This document shows positions 7,357 to 14,257 of a stretch of DNA of 17,164 nt, piece after piece. Location: NCBI GenBank assembly GCA_029940345.1, contig JAOZRC010000033.1:1-17164 (forward strand), given 5' to 3'. Origin of the DNA: Desulfobacterales bacterium (GTDB taxonomy: Bacteria > Desulfobacterota > Desulfobacteria > Desulfobacterales > JAUCGF01). The first letter of the stretch is position 1. The number at the start of each line of letters is the position of its first letter. The notes under the pieces are model-generated. The model made no database searches and had not been told where the DNA came from. It worked only from the letters and a program-made list of their open reading frames with translations. Position numbers and translations under genes: made by a program.

Positions 7357-8327
7357 TTTGTGCCTGCTATTCTGACCATAGGGTTGATAAAACCGTAAAT
7401 AATGTCAACGACCGTATTGACAACAACAAAAATCGCGCCCACCACCACGAGATAGGCGACCAACAGCGCGGTGTCCGAGCGTTCCACGGCTTCCAAAAAC
7501 ATAAAGCCCATGCCCTGCCACTGAAAAACGGTTTCCGTCAGGATTGTGAAAGCGAACAAGATGCCGATTTCCACGCCAAAAACGGTTACTACCGGAAGCA
7601 GCGTGTTTTTAAACGCATGCACCATATAAATTCGTTTGCGATGCAGTCCTTTGGCCCAGGCGAATTTGATATATTCGGTTTCAAGGACTTCCATCATTTC
7701 ACTGCGAATCAGGCGGATAAAGAGCGGTAGCATGATGGAAGAAAGCGCTATGCTGGGCAAAATCAGATGCAACAACCCGTCTATAGTGAAAAAGCCGCTT
7801 TCCCAGCCGTAAATATCAACGGTTTCGCCGCGTCCGTACGATGGCAGCCAGTGCAGTTCCACACCGAAAATGTATATAAACACGATGGCCGTGAGAAACA
7901 CCGGCACGGAAACGCCTATCGTACTCAGCCCCATGGTAATGCGTGAAAACCAGCTTTTGGGAAAAATCGCCGAATACACGCCCACGGGCAGGGAGACCAA
8001 AAGAATAATCAACGCAGTGGCAAACACCAGCTCTAAAGTGGCCGGCGCTTTGGCGGCGATCACCTCAATGGTCGGTTTGTTATGAAAATAGGAGATGCCC
8101 AGGTCGCCTTTCAGGGCATTTTTTAAAAAGCGGAAATATTGGGTAACGAATGGATCATTTAAACCCAGTTTGTCCCGCAACGCTTCACGCTCGGCCACGG
8201 ACACGCGTTCCCCCACCATATCGCGCACCGGGTCGCCGATATTGTTTTTAACAGCAAAGCCGATAAGGCCGACAATCATCATCACGACAATCGCCTGGAT
8301 GATTCTTCTTACGATAAATGCAAACAT
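7353..8327 (-). CDS. peptide ABC transporter permease, OppB/DppB type
   Basis: 324 residues. Seen: an N-terminal membrane helix (about 8-26), the OppB periplasmic segment with GDPVRDMVGE, ALRDKLGLNDPF and ALKGDLGISY (31-80), then five further hydrophobic spans, with STIGVSVPVF (135-144) and the EAA loop EYIKFAWAKGLHRKRIYMVH (218-237). It forms the pore with the C-type permease. No Shine-Dalgarno sequence is visible: the 17 bases before the ATG are A/T with a single C. That may lower its yield relative to the SBP upstream. It lies 87 nt after the SBP gene, with a terminator hairpin between. Confidence 0.95.
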   Translation of the reverse strand: MFAFIVRRIIQAIVVMMIVGLIGFAVKNNIGDPVRDMVGERVSVAEREALRDKLGLNDPFVTQYFRFLKNALKGDLGISYFHNKPTIEVIAAKAPATLELVFATALIILLVSLPVGVYSAIFPKSWFSRITMGLSTIGVSVPVFLTAIVFIYIFGVELHWLPSYGRGETVDIYGWESGFFTIDGLLHLILPSIALSSIMLPLFIRLIRSEMMEVLETEYIKFAWAKGLHRKRIYMVHAFKNTLLPVVTVFGVEIGILFAFTILTETVFQWQGMGFMFLEAVERSDTALLVAYLVVVGAIFVVVNTVVDIIYGFINPMVRIAGTK

Positions 8328-8344
8328 AATTTTATTTTTATAGA

Positions 8345-8384
8345 GACAAAAAATAGGACAGGCATATTCATGCCCGTCCTATTT
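8345..8384 (-). terminator. intra-operon terminator/attenuator between SBP and permease genes
   Basis: On the minus strand, arms 8384-8370 (AAATAGGACGGGCAT) and 8365-8351 pair over 15 bp with one G-U pair, around a 4-nt loop (GAAT), followed by a run of six T from the end of the stem. On the plus strand the same pair becomes an A-C mismatch, so the hairpin favours the minus-strand transcript. Position directly after the SBP stop fits partial termination that makes more binding protein than permease. Confidence 0.8.
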
Positions 8385-8414
8385 GTTTATCAGTTTATGC
8401 TTCTATTCTCATAC

Positions 8415-9968
8415 CTATTTAACCACCAAATCACCAAAATACGGAAAATTCATCGTATTGATAATAGGGGCGACATCAAGATTTTTCTTGGCACCATAGG
8501 AATGATTCTGCCAATGAAAAGGTACAAACGCGGCGTCATCATAGAGAATCTGTTCAATTTCCTGTAAAATTGATGCACGTTTGGCCAGATCGGTTTCGGT
8601 CTGAGCCGACAATGTCAGTTCGTCAACTTTTTTATTGCAGTAGTTGCCGCTGTTGTATTGGCCATGACCGGTCTCTTTGTTGGGACACATCGCCAAAAAT
8701 TCGGTGAAATTACCGGAATCCTCGGTGTCGGAATGCCATCCGATCATCTGCAAATCCGCCGGTTGTTTGTCGAATTCATCCCAATATTGAGCTTTGGGCA
8801 TGGTCTTCAGATTCACTTTGATGTTGATCTTGGAAAGCATGGCGGCAAACGCCTCGGCAATCTTTTCATCATTGACATACCGGTTGTTGGGTGCAATCAT
8901 GGTAGCTTCAAAGCCTTTTTCCAAGCCGGCTTCTTTCATCAGCTTTTTGGCTTTCTCCAGATCATAGCGCGGTTTCAGAGATTCTTTATAACCGGCATAG
9001 CCTTTGGGACCCTGCTGACCAGCCGGTGTGGCTGTGCCTTTCATAATTTTTTCAGCAATGCCCACATTGTTTACGGCATGTACAATCGCCTGGCGCACAC
9101 GAACATCCTGCAACTCTTTTTTACGTTTCTGGTTCATCTGAACGGTGATAATACGTCCGCCCGAATAGGTGTGCAAATTCACCTTGGCATCTTTTTCCAA
9201 ACGGTCGAAATCCTGGGGCGGCACCGGAGTGATAAAATCAACGTCTCCGGATAGCAACGCCGCAACGCGTGTGGCATTTTCTTTAATCGGTGTCAGGATA
9301 ATCTTGGATACATTGCCCGGGGATTTTTTATCCCAATAATCGGCAAAACGTTCAAAAATCATTTTAACACCATGTTCACGGAAAGTGACTTTAAACGCAC
9401 CCGTGCCAGATTCATTTGTTTTGGCAAAAGAGTGGCCGACTTTGACGCAGGCGTTTTTGGGTTTGCCTTTTTCATCCGTGCCGGTATAGAATTTGCTGTC
9501 CAACGCGAAAATGTAAGTGGCCGTGTTTAAAAGCAACGCGTAAGGTTTTTTGGTCTTGATATCAATCGTGTAATCATCAATAATCTTGGGTTCGACAAAC
9601 AGCTCGAATATCGCTTTGAAATCCACGCTGTTTTTAAACCGATTCAAGGTAAAGGCGACATCCTTGGCGGTAAACGGATTGCCGCTGTGAAATTTGACAT
9701 CTTTACGCAGATAAAACCGCACGGTCAGCTCATCGATGCGCTCCCATTTGGTAGCCAGGCGCGGCTCGAATTTCAAGTCCTGGGTCCAGCGCACCAGCGG
9801 ATCAAACACCAGGTGGGAGTATTGAAGCATCCCGCCTGACAACTGTTCCTGCGGGTCCATGGTCTTGGGATCCGCGTCAAGCGCCAATTTCAGTGTTTTG
9901 GCACCGGCCGTGGCGCTAAATGATAGCGCCATTAATAAAACAACACTCCATACAACAATTTTTTTCAT
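8415..9968 (-). CDS. peptide ABC transporter substrate-binding protein (SBP_bac_5 family)
   Basis: 517 residues with a signal peptide (MKKIVVWSVVLLMALSFSAT, cleavage after AGA at residue 23). No lipobox cysteine is present, so this is a soluble periplasmic protein in a Gram-negative cell. Seen: LKLALDADPKTMDPQ, then FEPRLATKWERIDELTVRFYLR, FHSGNPFTAKDVAFTLNRF and GTGAFKV, the usual SBP_bac_5 series, to a complete C-terminus. The family binds oligopeptides, dipeptides or sometimes other ligands such as nickel; the ligand cannot be read here. The ribosome site AGGAGGT (9973-9979) is near-consensus and spaced 4 nt from the ATG, consistent with high expression. First gene of the transporter operon. 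Confidence 0.94.
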   Translation of the reverse strand: MKKIVVWSVVLLMALSFSATAGAKTLKLALDADPKTMDPQEQLSGGMLQYSHLVFDPLVRWTQDLKFEPRLATKWERIDELTVRFYLRKDVKFHSGNPFTAKDVAFTLNRFKNSVDFKAIFELFVEPKIIDDYTIDIKTKKPYALLLNTATYIFALDSKFYTGTDEKGKPKNACVKVGHSFAKTNESGTGAFKVTFREHGVKMIFERFADYWDKKSPGNVSKIILTPIKENATRVAALLSGDVDFITPVPPQDFDRLEKDAKVNLHTYSGGRIITVQMNQKRKKELQDVRVRQAIVHAVNNVGIAEKIMKGTATPAGQQGPKGYAGYKESLKPRYDLEKAKKLMKEAGLEKGFEATMIAPNNRYVNDEKIAEAFAAMLSKINIKVNLKTMPKAQYWDEFDKQPADLQMIGWHSDTEDSGNFTEFLAMCPNKETGHGQYNSGNYCNKKVDELTLSAQTETDLAKRASILQEIEQILYDDAAFVPFHWQNHSYGAKKNLDVAPIINTMNFPYFGDLVVK

Positions 9969-9989
9969 TCCTACCTCCTGTAATTAATG

Positions 9990-10030
9990 GATAATAATAA
10001 AGGGCGCATTCCGATTGCGGAACGTCGCCC
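9990..10030 (-). terminator. probable terminator of the Uma2-family gene
   Basis: Hairpin at 10002-10030: GGGCG/CGCCC outer and TTCCG/CGGAA inner stems with small asymmetric bulges. On the minus strand it is followed by TTTATTATTAT, a broken T tract. It lies 46 nt past the Uma2 stop and 34 nt before the SBP start. The TATTAT within the tract could also be a -10 element for the transporter, so the site may do both jobs. Moderate confidence. Confidence 0.5.
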
Positions 10031-10075
10031 ACCAAACCTTACTATTGCTACGCTAATTGAACAAAAACCTGAAGT

Positions 10076-10546
10076 TCATATTTGTCTTGGGAATTTGGGA
10101 ACCTGATCTGAATTTTCCAGTTCTTCATCATGGTTATAAAATCGAATAGTTCCGCTTTCACTGCACATCCAGACTTCTTTGGCTCCATTTTCAAAGTATA
10201 ATAATTTTTTTTTGTTGATTTCATCATCGGTGTTACTCTCAGAAAGCACTTCGACACATATCTCCGGAGCGATAGAACATTCGGTTTCTTTTTTGATACG
10301 TTCAAACAGTTCACCAGACGACCAAGCGACATCCGCCACTTTGGTACCCTTTTTGGTATTAACAGCGCATTCGGCCAGAACCTCGCCTCCGTCAGTATTT
10401 ACATACAACAGGGCAGCGATTTTCCCTTGATAAGCGGAATGGTAAACTTTAACCGGAGACATAATAATTTGTCCCTGTTCATTGAGTTCGATCTTAAATG
10501 GCAAATTTTGTAAATCGCTTCGGGCGCAAACTTCAGGCCATTTCAT
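10076..10546 (-). CDS. Uma2 family protein (PD-(D/E)XK restriction-endonuclease fold)
   Basis: 156 residues. Seen: ELNEQGQIIMSPVKVYHS (20-37), then KVADVAWSS (69-77, D72), then APEICVEVLSESNT (93-106, E99) and KKKLLYFENGAKEVW (112-126), the conserved order of the Uma2 (formerly DUF820) family. It ends in GTIRFYNHDEELENSD and VPKFPRQI, a natural family end, so it is not truncated although it is shorter than many members, mainly at the N-terminus. The fold is nuclease-like; the cellular role of these proteins is not established. The start ATG has GAGGTG about 6 nt upstream. It is transcribed alone, with promoter and terminator candidates on either side. Confidence 0.88.
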   Translation of the reverse strand: MKWPEVCARSDLQNLPFKIELNEQGQIIMSPVKVYHSAYQGKIAALLYVNTDGGEVLAECAVNTKKGTKVADVAWSSGELFERIKKETECSIAPEICVEVLSESNTDDEINKKKLLYFENGAKEVWMCSESGTIRFYNHDEELENSDQVPKFPRQI

Positions 10547-10581
10547 TTGTCACCTCTTTTTTTCCTGCCAATTTAGTTTCT

Positions 10582-10610
10582 TGGATAGCTTAAACGCGCC
10601 TTCGTGTCAA
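10582..10610 (-). promoter_or_regulatory. candidate sigma70-type promoter of the Uma2-family gene
   Basis: On the minus strand TTGACA (10610-10605) is followed after 17 nt by TATCCA (10587-10582). The predicted start would leave a leader of about 30 nt before the Uma2 ATG, including its ribosome site. The -35 is perfect and the -10 weak. Confidence 0.45.
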
Positions 10611-10734
10611 GTATATCCATTGACAATTAAAACTGATTGTAACAGATTGGGGGACTGTCTTTTCTGATCTGACTTATATTTTCAGTTGCTTTCCGCTCAT
10701 TTTATAAGTATCTTGGGTTAAATCATTCCTTAAA

Positions 10735-10922
10735 AGCTCCGTGAGAGCGGCATATTTGTAGTAAAATAATGTTATGGTTCGGTCAGAGTCCCATCGGGAC
10801 GGCCTATTTGCAGTGTGATTGCGTATTTCCTGTTATGCTGTGACTGATATGCCGTCCCGATGGGACTCTGCCGAGATATCAGTCTGATGATTCTACAGAT
10901 ATGCCGTCCTGACGGGACTCTG
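10735..10922. repeat. cluster of four REP-like palindromic units in two orientations
   Basis: Unit: a short hairpin followed by CGGCATATTTGTAG. Copies: 10735-10761 (GCTC-CGTGA-GAGC hairpin, plus orientation), 10784-10814 (CAGAGTCCCATCGGGACGGC, plus), 10847-10870 and 10899-10922 (inverted; GCCGTCCCGATGGGACTCTG and a variant with TGAC). Within units GTCCC/GGGAC is a 5-bp stem around 3 nt. Copies 2 and 3 face each other as a longer inverted repeat of about 23 bp around 39 nt, with one mismatch. They occupy the centre of the 482-bp non-coding stretch 10547-11028; in 10620-10734 I see nothing else. I recall similar units as abundant dispersed repeats in several phyla, but no mobilising transposase is in this window. 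Confidence 0.75.
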
Positions 10923-10946
10923 AATGAATTGCACAGGCCGAATTAC

Positions 10947-10980
10947 GTTGCTTTAACTTTATAAGCAACTCTTTTTATAT
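10947..10980 (+). terminator. small hairpin with T tract upstream of the CMD gene
   Basis: GTTGCTT (10947-10953) and AAGCAAC (10963-10969) form a 7-bp stem with a 9-nt loop, followed by TCTTTTTATAT. It has the form of a weak rho-independent terminator on the plus strand. No plus-strand gene ends just before it, so it may insulate the next gene or act as an attenuator. Confidence 0.4.
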
Positions 10981-10996
10981 CTTAAACAGTTAAGAT
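10979..10996. promoter_or_regulatory. perfect 7-bp palindrome upstream of the CMD gene, possible operator
   Basis: ATCTTAA-ACAG-TTAAGAT is a perfect dyad 32 nt before the ATG at 11029. The size suits a dimeric repressor site or a short RNA hairpin. No clear -35/-10 pair could be placed beside it. Confidence 0.35.
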
Positions 10997-11028
10997 TGTC
11001 ATACCTTATCTAATATAAAGGAGGAATC

Positions 11029-11349
11029 ATGTATTTACCGAAGACTTTCGAAAATTTTACAGGGAAATTTCCCAAAGTGACCGAGGCGTATCAAAATTTA
11101 GGCAAAGTTTGCCGTGAAGCCGGCCCTTTGGATGAGAAATCGCAGGAATTGGTTAAACTCGGAATTTCGATTGGCGCCGCTTCACGAGGAACCGTGATGT
11201 CTTCCACGCGCAAAGCACTGGAGGCCGGTGCGACACCCGATGAAATCACCCATGCGGTCTTACTCGCTTTATCCACTACCGGTTTTCCCAACATGATCGC
11301 TGCTATGGGATGGGTGAATGAAGTATTGGCCAAAATAAATCAAGACTGA
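11029..11349 (+). CDS. carboxymuconolactone decarboxylase (CMD/AhpD-like) family protein lacking the CxxC motif
   Basis: 106 residues, all-helical CMD fold. Seen: GPLDEKSQELVKLGISIGA (32-50), RKALEAGATPDEITHAVLLA (61-80) and TTGFPNMIAAMGWVNEVL (83-100), the standard helix series. Where AhpD-type members have CxxC plus His, the segment here is ASRGTVMSST (51-60), without cysteine or histidine; the only cysteine is C28. So peroxidase/disulfide chemistry of the AhpD kind is not expected. A subfamily with the same C-terminal half and no cysteines exists; its reaction is not known to me. The ATG has a perfect AAAGGAGG upstream. The methyltransferase gene starts 19 nt later and may share the transcript. 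Confidence 0.88.
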   Translation: MYLPKTFENFTGKFPKVTEAYQNLGKVCREAGPLDEKSQELVKLGISIGAASRGTVMSSTRKALEAGATPDEITHAVLLALSTTGFPNMIAAMGWVNEVLAKINQD

Positions 11350-11368
11350 ACAGGGATTCCAGCCCTAT

Positions 11369-12574
11369 ATGATAAATCCAGGCGCTCTTTCCAAACGAGT
11401 TAAACGGCATGTCATCGGACGTGTACATGAATTTTTTGTAGCTGTTTCACCGGGGCTGGAAAATCTTTGTGTGGAAGAACTGCATGGCGCGCCGCTCTCA
11501 GTTGCGAACGCCTTTATTTCCGGAGGGGGTGTCACGTTCAATGGACGGCTGCCGGATTGTTATCAGGCCAACTTGCATCTGCGCACTGCCAATCGTGTGC
11601 TGATGCGTATCGGGTCATTCAAAGCGACAAATTTCAGGCGTCTCACTAAAAAGCTGACCGATTTTCCCTGGGAGCTTTATCTGCCTGCCGGTGTGACACC
11701 TCAGATTCATGTAACAGCCCACCATTCCAGGCTCTTCCACAAAAAAGCCATTATTGGTCATGTCCGTGACAGCATCCCTTTTGAAACGTTATCTGTTGAA
11801 AAAACCGGTGCATTGCAATCGCAACGCTCATCCGGCATTCAACAGATTTTTGTACGGATTCTGGATGATCGTTTGACCCTGTCAATCGATAGCAGCGGTG
11901 AACTTCTTCATAAAAGAGGTCTGAAACGTGCTTCCGGGCGCGCGCCCTTACGCGAAACGATTGCCGCTGCCGCATTGATGCAGGCCGATTATACGGGACG
12001 CGAAGTATTGGTAGATCCTCTTTGCGGTTCCGGCACCTTTTCTTTGGAAGGTGTCATGCGCGCTAAGAATATCCCCGCCGGTCAGTTCCGCAATTTTGCC
12101 TTTACCGATTGGCCCTGTTTTAGGCCGCCGCAATGGGCGTTTATCAAGCGGCAGGCGCAAGCTTCTTCTATTAAGATCAGTAAACCGATGATATTTGCTT
12201 CAGATAAAGACCCAGTGGTTTGCCAGGCATTGAAACGGCAGGTGTCTGAATCAGGTGTCAGCGATGCCGTCCGGGTTGAACAAAAGGATTTCATGGATTT
12301 ATCTCCAAAGCGGATTATGGAGCAAGCCGATTCCGATGTAACCGGCATTGTTATGCTGAATCCGCCTTATGGCCGACGGTTGGGAAAAATGAATGATAGT
12401 CGGAAGTTTTTCGACGAAATTTTTAAAAAACTAAAATCGGATTTTCGTGGCTGGAAACTAGGGCTTATCGCACCGAATAAAAGAATCGCTCAAAAGGCGC
12501 CGTTTAAAGTAAAAACATCGCCACTATTTCATGGCGGTTTAAGATTGAGCTTATTGATCGGAAGAATTTATTGA
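11369..12574 (+). CDS. THUMP-domain class I SAM-dependent RNA methyltransferase (RlmL/YpsC type)
   Basis: 401 residues. Seen: an N-terminal ferredoxin-like/THUMP region (about 21-175: FFVAVSPGLENLCVEELHG, GGVTFNGRLPDCYQANLHLRTANRVLMR), the linker RGLKRASGRAPLRETIAAAAL (183-203), then the methyltransferase with SAM motif DPLCGSGTF (216-224), the acidic strand end FASDKD (277-281) and the catalytic NPPYG (331-335). This matches the N-terminal half of E. coli RlmKL, which makes m2G2445 in 23S rRNA, and the stand-alone YpsC proteins. The target here is probably a 23S rRNA guanine N2, inferred from the family. The ribosome site (CAGGGA) is weak, and coupling to the CMD gene 19 nt upstream is likely. 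The family is sure; the exact target nucleotide is not. Confidence 0.92.
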   Translation: MINPGALSKRVKRHVIGRVHEFFVAVSPGLENLCVEELHGAPLSVANAFISGGGVTFNGRLPDCYQANLHLRTANRVLMRIGSFKATNFRRLTKKLTDFPWELYLPAGVTPQIHVTAHHSRLFHKKAIIGHVRDSIPFETLSVEKTGALQSQRSSGIQQIFVRILDDRLTLSIDSSGELLHKRGLKRASGRAPLRETIAAAALMQADYTGREVLVDPLCGSGTFSLEGVMRAKNIPAGQFRNFAFTDWPCFRPPQWAFIKRQAQASSIKISKPMIFASDKDPVVCQALKRQVSESGVSDAVRVEQKDFMDLSPKRIMEQADSDVTGIVMLNPPYGRRLGKMNDSRKFFDEIFKKLKSDFRGWKLGLIAPNKRIAQKAPFKVKTSPLFHGGLRLSLLIGRIY

Positions 12575-12576
12575 AA

Positions 12577-12592
12577 TTTTGGCATCCTTCAT
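12577..12592. repeat. 16-bp end fragment of the palindromic element at 2037-2179
   Basis: TTTTGGCATCCTTCAT is an exact 16-bp match to the reverse complement of 2168-2183, that is, the outer end of the element plus four flanking bases. It fills the 14-bp gap between the two convergent genes and includes the stop codon of the minus-strand receiver gene. Confidence 0.5.
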
Positions 12593-13584
12593 TGATCCTT
12601 AGGAATTGTATTTTTAATCAGTTTCAGCATTTCTTTGGAAAACAGATAAGGGGCTTTCTGACAAAGAATCATATATTGAATATTTATCGGAAAGTCCGGT
12701 CTGACCGGTGGGTTGTCATGGGCCTGCGGTATGTCGGCGGTTTTAACAGCGTTTTGCGGAGGCGCCGCCTGAAACGGCCTCTTCGTTTCGGCTTTTTCTT
12801 TATTTACAGATTTTTGATATGGCCCCCTCTGCGGCATCATTCTGATCTCACCAAATAACCATTCGGTAAGCGTAACTATTTTATGCCTGGCTTTCAGATG
12901 GGGCTTAACCCGTCGGATTATTCTGATTTCCCTGAACAACCATTGGGACACAGTGGTATAACTTTGCTTACTTTTACGATGAAGAAATCCGCGAATCGGT
13001 TTCCTCCTTTCGTTGGCATTCGCAATCATATTTTTCTTTTCCACTCGTCTGCTGACGTGCTTATATGCCCGGACAGCAAATTTTACAACCCGATGGTGCA
13101 ATCGTTGAAAAATAGCGCCTCGCACTAGAACCCGCCGATTATAGCGCGGTTTAAAAGAATTTTCCAACAATGTCAGATCAATTTTATCAAGGAGTAGTTT
13201 GGCTTTGGAAAGCTTGACAATTACATGCTGACATCCCAGTTTAATCGCCTGTTGGGCAATTTCGGGATCTGGTTTTGCCATGATCAGAATAACAGGAATA
13301 TGTTTCCATTGCGGATGGGCTTTAATTTTAAGGATCAGTTCCAACCCTCCGGAAGACGCCATTGTGTTTTCGGAGATAACGAATTGAATTTCGGGCATGG
13401 CTGCCAGACATTCAAAGCCTTTCGGAATACTATGGGCTAAAATAGTATGGCAGCAATGATTATGGAGACCCAGTTTGACAACGGTTGAACGGGTGCGCTC
13501 ATCTTCGATAATAAGGATGTTAATAAACGAACTGTTATCCTCAGCAGTGCGCACTCCCAACGCTGCACTTTGATTTTTCTCCAA
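12589..13584 (-). CDS. degenerate response-regulator receiver protein with basic repeated C-terminal tail
   Basis: 331 residues from a TTG at 13584, chosen because AAGGAGG (13597-13591) sits 6 nt upstream; a TTG at 13623 in the same frame would put that site inside the gene. Residues about 20-140 are a CheY-like receiver: NILIIEDE (acidic pocket E27, D28), FVISE with Glu72 where the phosphoacceptor Asp should be, GGLELILKIK, HIPVILIMA (no Thr/Ser switch residue) and K124 (VIVKLSK). Phosphorylation is thus unlikely; Glu may mimic it. The region 145-258 is very rich in Arg/Lys/His and has related helices AIFQRLHHRVV, WLFREIRIIRRVK and WLFGEIRMMPQRG. A Pro-rich linker and a short helical end follow. 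I do not recognise an output domain; the basic tail suggests nucleic-acid or membrane binding (inference). It follows the ProX-like gene by 48 nt. Confidence 0.75.
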   Translation of the reverse strand: MEKNQSAALGVRTAEDNSSFINILIIEDERTRSTVVKLGLHNHCCHTILAHSIPKGFECLAAMPEIQFVISENTMASSGGLELILKIKAHPQWKHIPVILIMAKPDPEIAQQAIKLGCQHVIVKLSKAKLLLDKIDLTLLENSFKPRYNRRVLVRGAIFQRLHHRVVKFAVRAYKHVSRRVEKKNMIANANERRKPIRGFLHRKSKQSYTTVSQWLFREIRIIRRVKPHLKARHKIVTLTEWLFGEIRMMPQRGPYQKSVNKEKAETKRPFQAAPPQNAVKTADIPQAHDNPPVRPDFPINIQYMILCQKAPYLFSKEMLKLIKNTIPKDQ

Positions 13585-13632
13585 AGCCGGCCTCCTTGAG
13601 AAAAGCGTCAATTCCCATATCAATCAGACACA

Positions 13633-14145
13633 TCAGGCAGACACATCAGGAATAAAATCTTCCGTGGGCAGTTCCAAAACCTGAAATGGTTGGCCTGTAC
13701 TATTTAAAAGGCGTTCAATATCGTGCAGTGCAATAGCGAGCGTACTCGTATTTACCAAAGGATGGCATAAAATCGCTTCAGATGACTGCCACAGATGGCT
13801 GTCGATGACAACTTTGACAGCCTTTTCCTGATCATTGATGACAGCGAGTATGGAAACCGCGCCGGGTGTTATGCCCAGATATCGCATTAATCGTTCAGGT
13901 GAACCAAAGCGTACCTTTTTAACGCCTAAAACTTCGGCTAACCGTTTAAGCTTAATGCGTTTATCCGCTTCTAGCACAATCAGAAAATGTTGTTTACCTT
14001 TGTTATCACAAATAAACAAATTTTTGGTTTTAGCGCCCGGCATGTCAGGCGTCTGACGATGCGCCTCTTCAACTGTGAAAACCGGAGGATGATCACTGTG
14101 TTCGTATTCAATCTGATGCTCCGCCAAAATTTTGTATATATCCAT
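13633..14145 (-). CDS. YbaK/ProX-like aminoacyl-tRNA deacylase (trans-editing protein)
   Basis: 170 residues from the ATG at 14145 (MDIYKILAEHQIEYE, the usual family start); a GTG at 14175 would add ten atypical residues. Seen: HPPVFTVEEAHR (19-30), GAKTKNLFICDNKGKQHFLIVLEADKRI (37-64, K41 at the conserved Lys), VRFGSPERLMRYLGITPGAVS (78-98) and HPLVNTSTLAI (128-138). This is the YbaK superfamily; the AVS..AVIND and HPLVNTSTL segments are closest to ProX/PrdX, which hydrolyse Ala-tRNA(Pro) in trans. A GGGA ribosome site sits rather far upstream (about 13 nt). It acts in the cytoplasm as translation quality control; amino-acid specificity is inferred. Confidence 0.88.
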   Translation of the reverse strand: MDIYKILAEHQIEYEHSDHPPVFTVEEAHRQTPDMPGAKTKNLFICDNKGKQHFLIVLEADKRIKLKRLAEVLGVKKVRFGSPERLMRYLGITPGAVSILAVINDQEKAVKVVIDSHLWQSSEAILCHPLVNTSTLAIALHDIERLLNSTGQPFQVLELPTEDFIPDVSA

Positions 14146-14200
14146 GCGATTGTTATTTTCCCTTTTTATAAACACTATTGGAACAAACCCATTTTTAAAA

Positions 14201-14227
14201 GCTATATGAAGACCAGGTTCATGTCAA
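14201..14227 (-). promoter_or_regulatory. weak candidate promoter for the ProX-like gene
   Basis: On the minus strand TTGACA (14227-14222) is followed by TATAGC (14206-14201) at a short 15-nt spacing, inside the 112-nt gap after the rhomboid gene. It would allow the ProX-like and receiver genes to be expressed apart from the upstream operon. Spacing is poor, so this is tentative. Confidence 0.25.
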
Positions 14228-14257
14228 GCAGTTCGATAAACCTGACGCTTCAGAGAA

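Noticed and set aside
5418..8360. 11-bp TGTCCTATTTT at 5418-5428 matching the reverse complement of 8350-8360 in the terminator
   Set aside because: Short, AT-rich and within chance for 17 kb; no longer shared context.
8658..9254. 198-codon open frame on the plus strand
   Set aside because: It lies wholly antisense to the substrate-binding protein gene, has no family resemblance, and the minus-strand frame is a clear SBP_bac_5 protein.
10048..10332. Open frame overlapping the 3' part of the Uma2 gene on the same strand
   Set aside because: The Uma2 frame keeps its conserved motifs and a family-typical end; the other frame shows none, so it is a shadow and not evidence of a frameshift.
10620..10625. 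Perfect TTGACA on the plus strand as promoter for the CMD gene
   Set aside because: No acceptable -10 at 16-18 nt, and the repeat cluster and a terminator-like hairpin lie between it and the gene.
10735..10922. Possible short CRISPR array
   Set aside because: Units are palindromic, in opposite orientations, with irregular spacing, and no cas gene is near.
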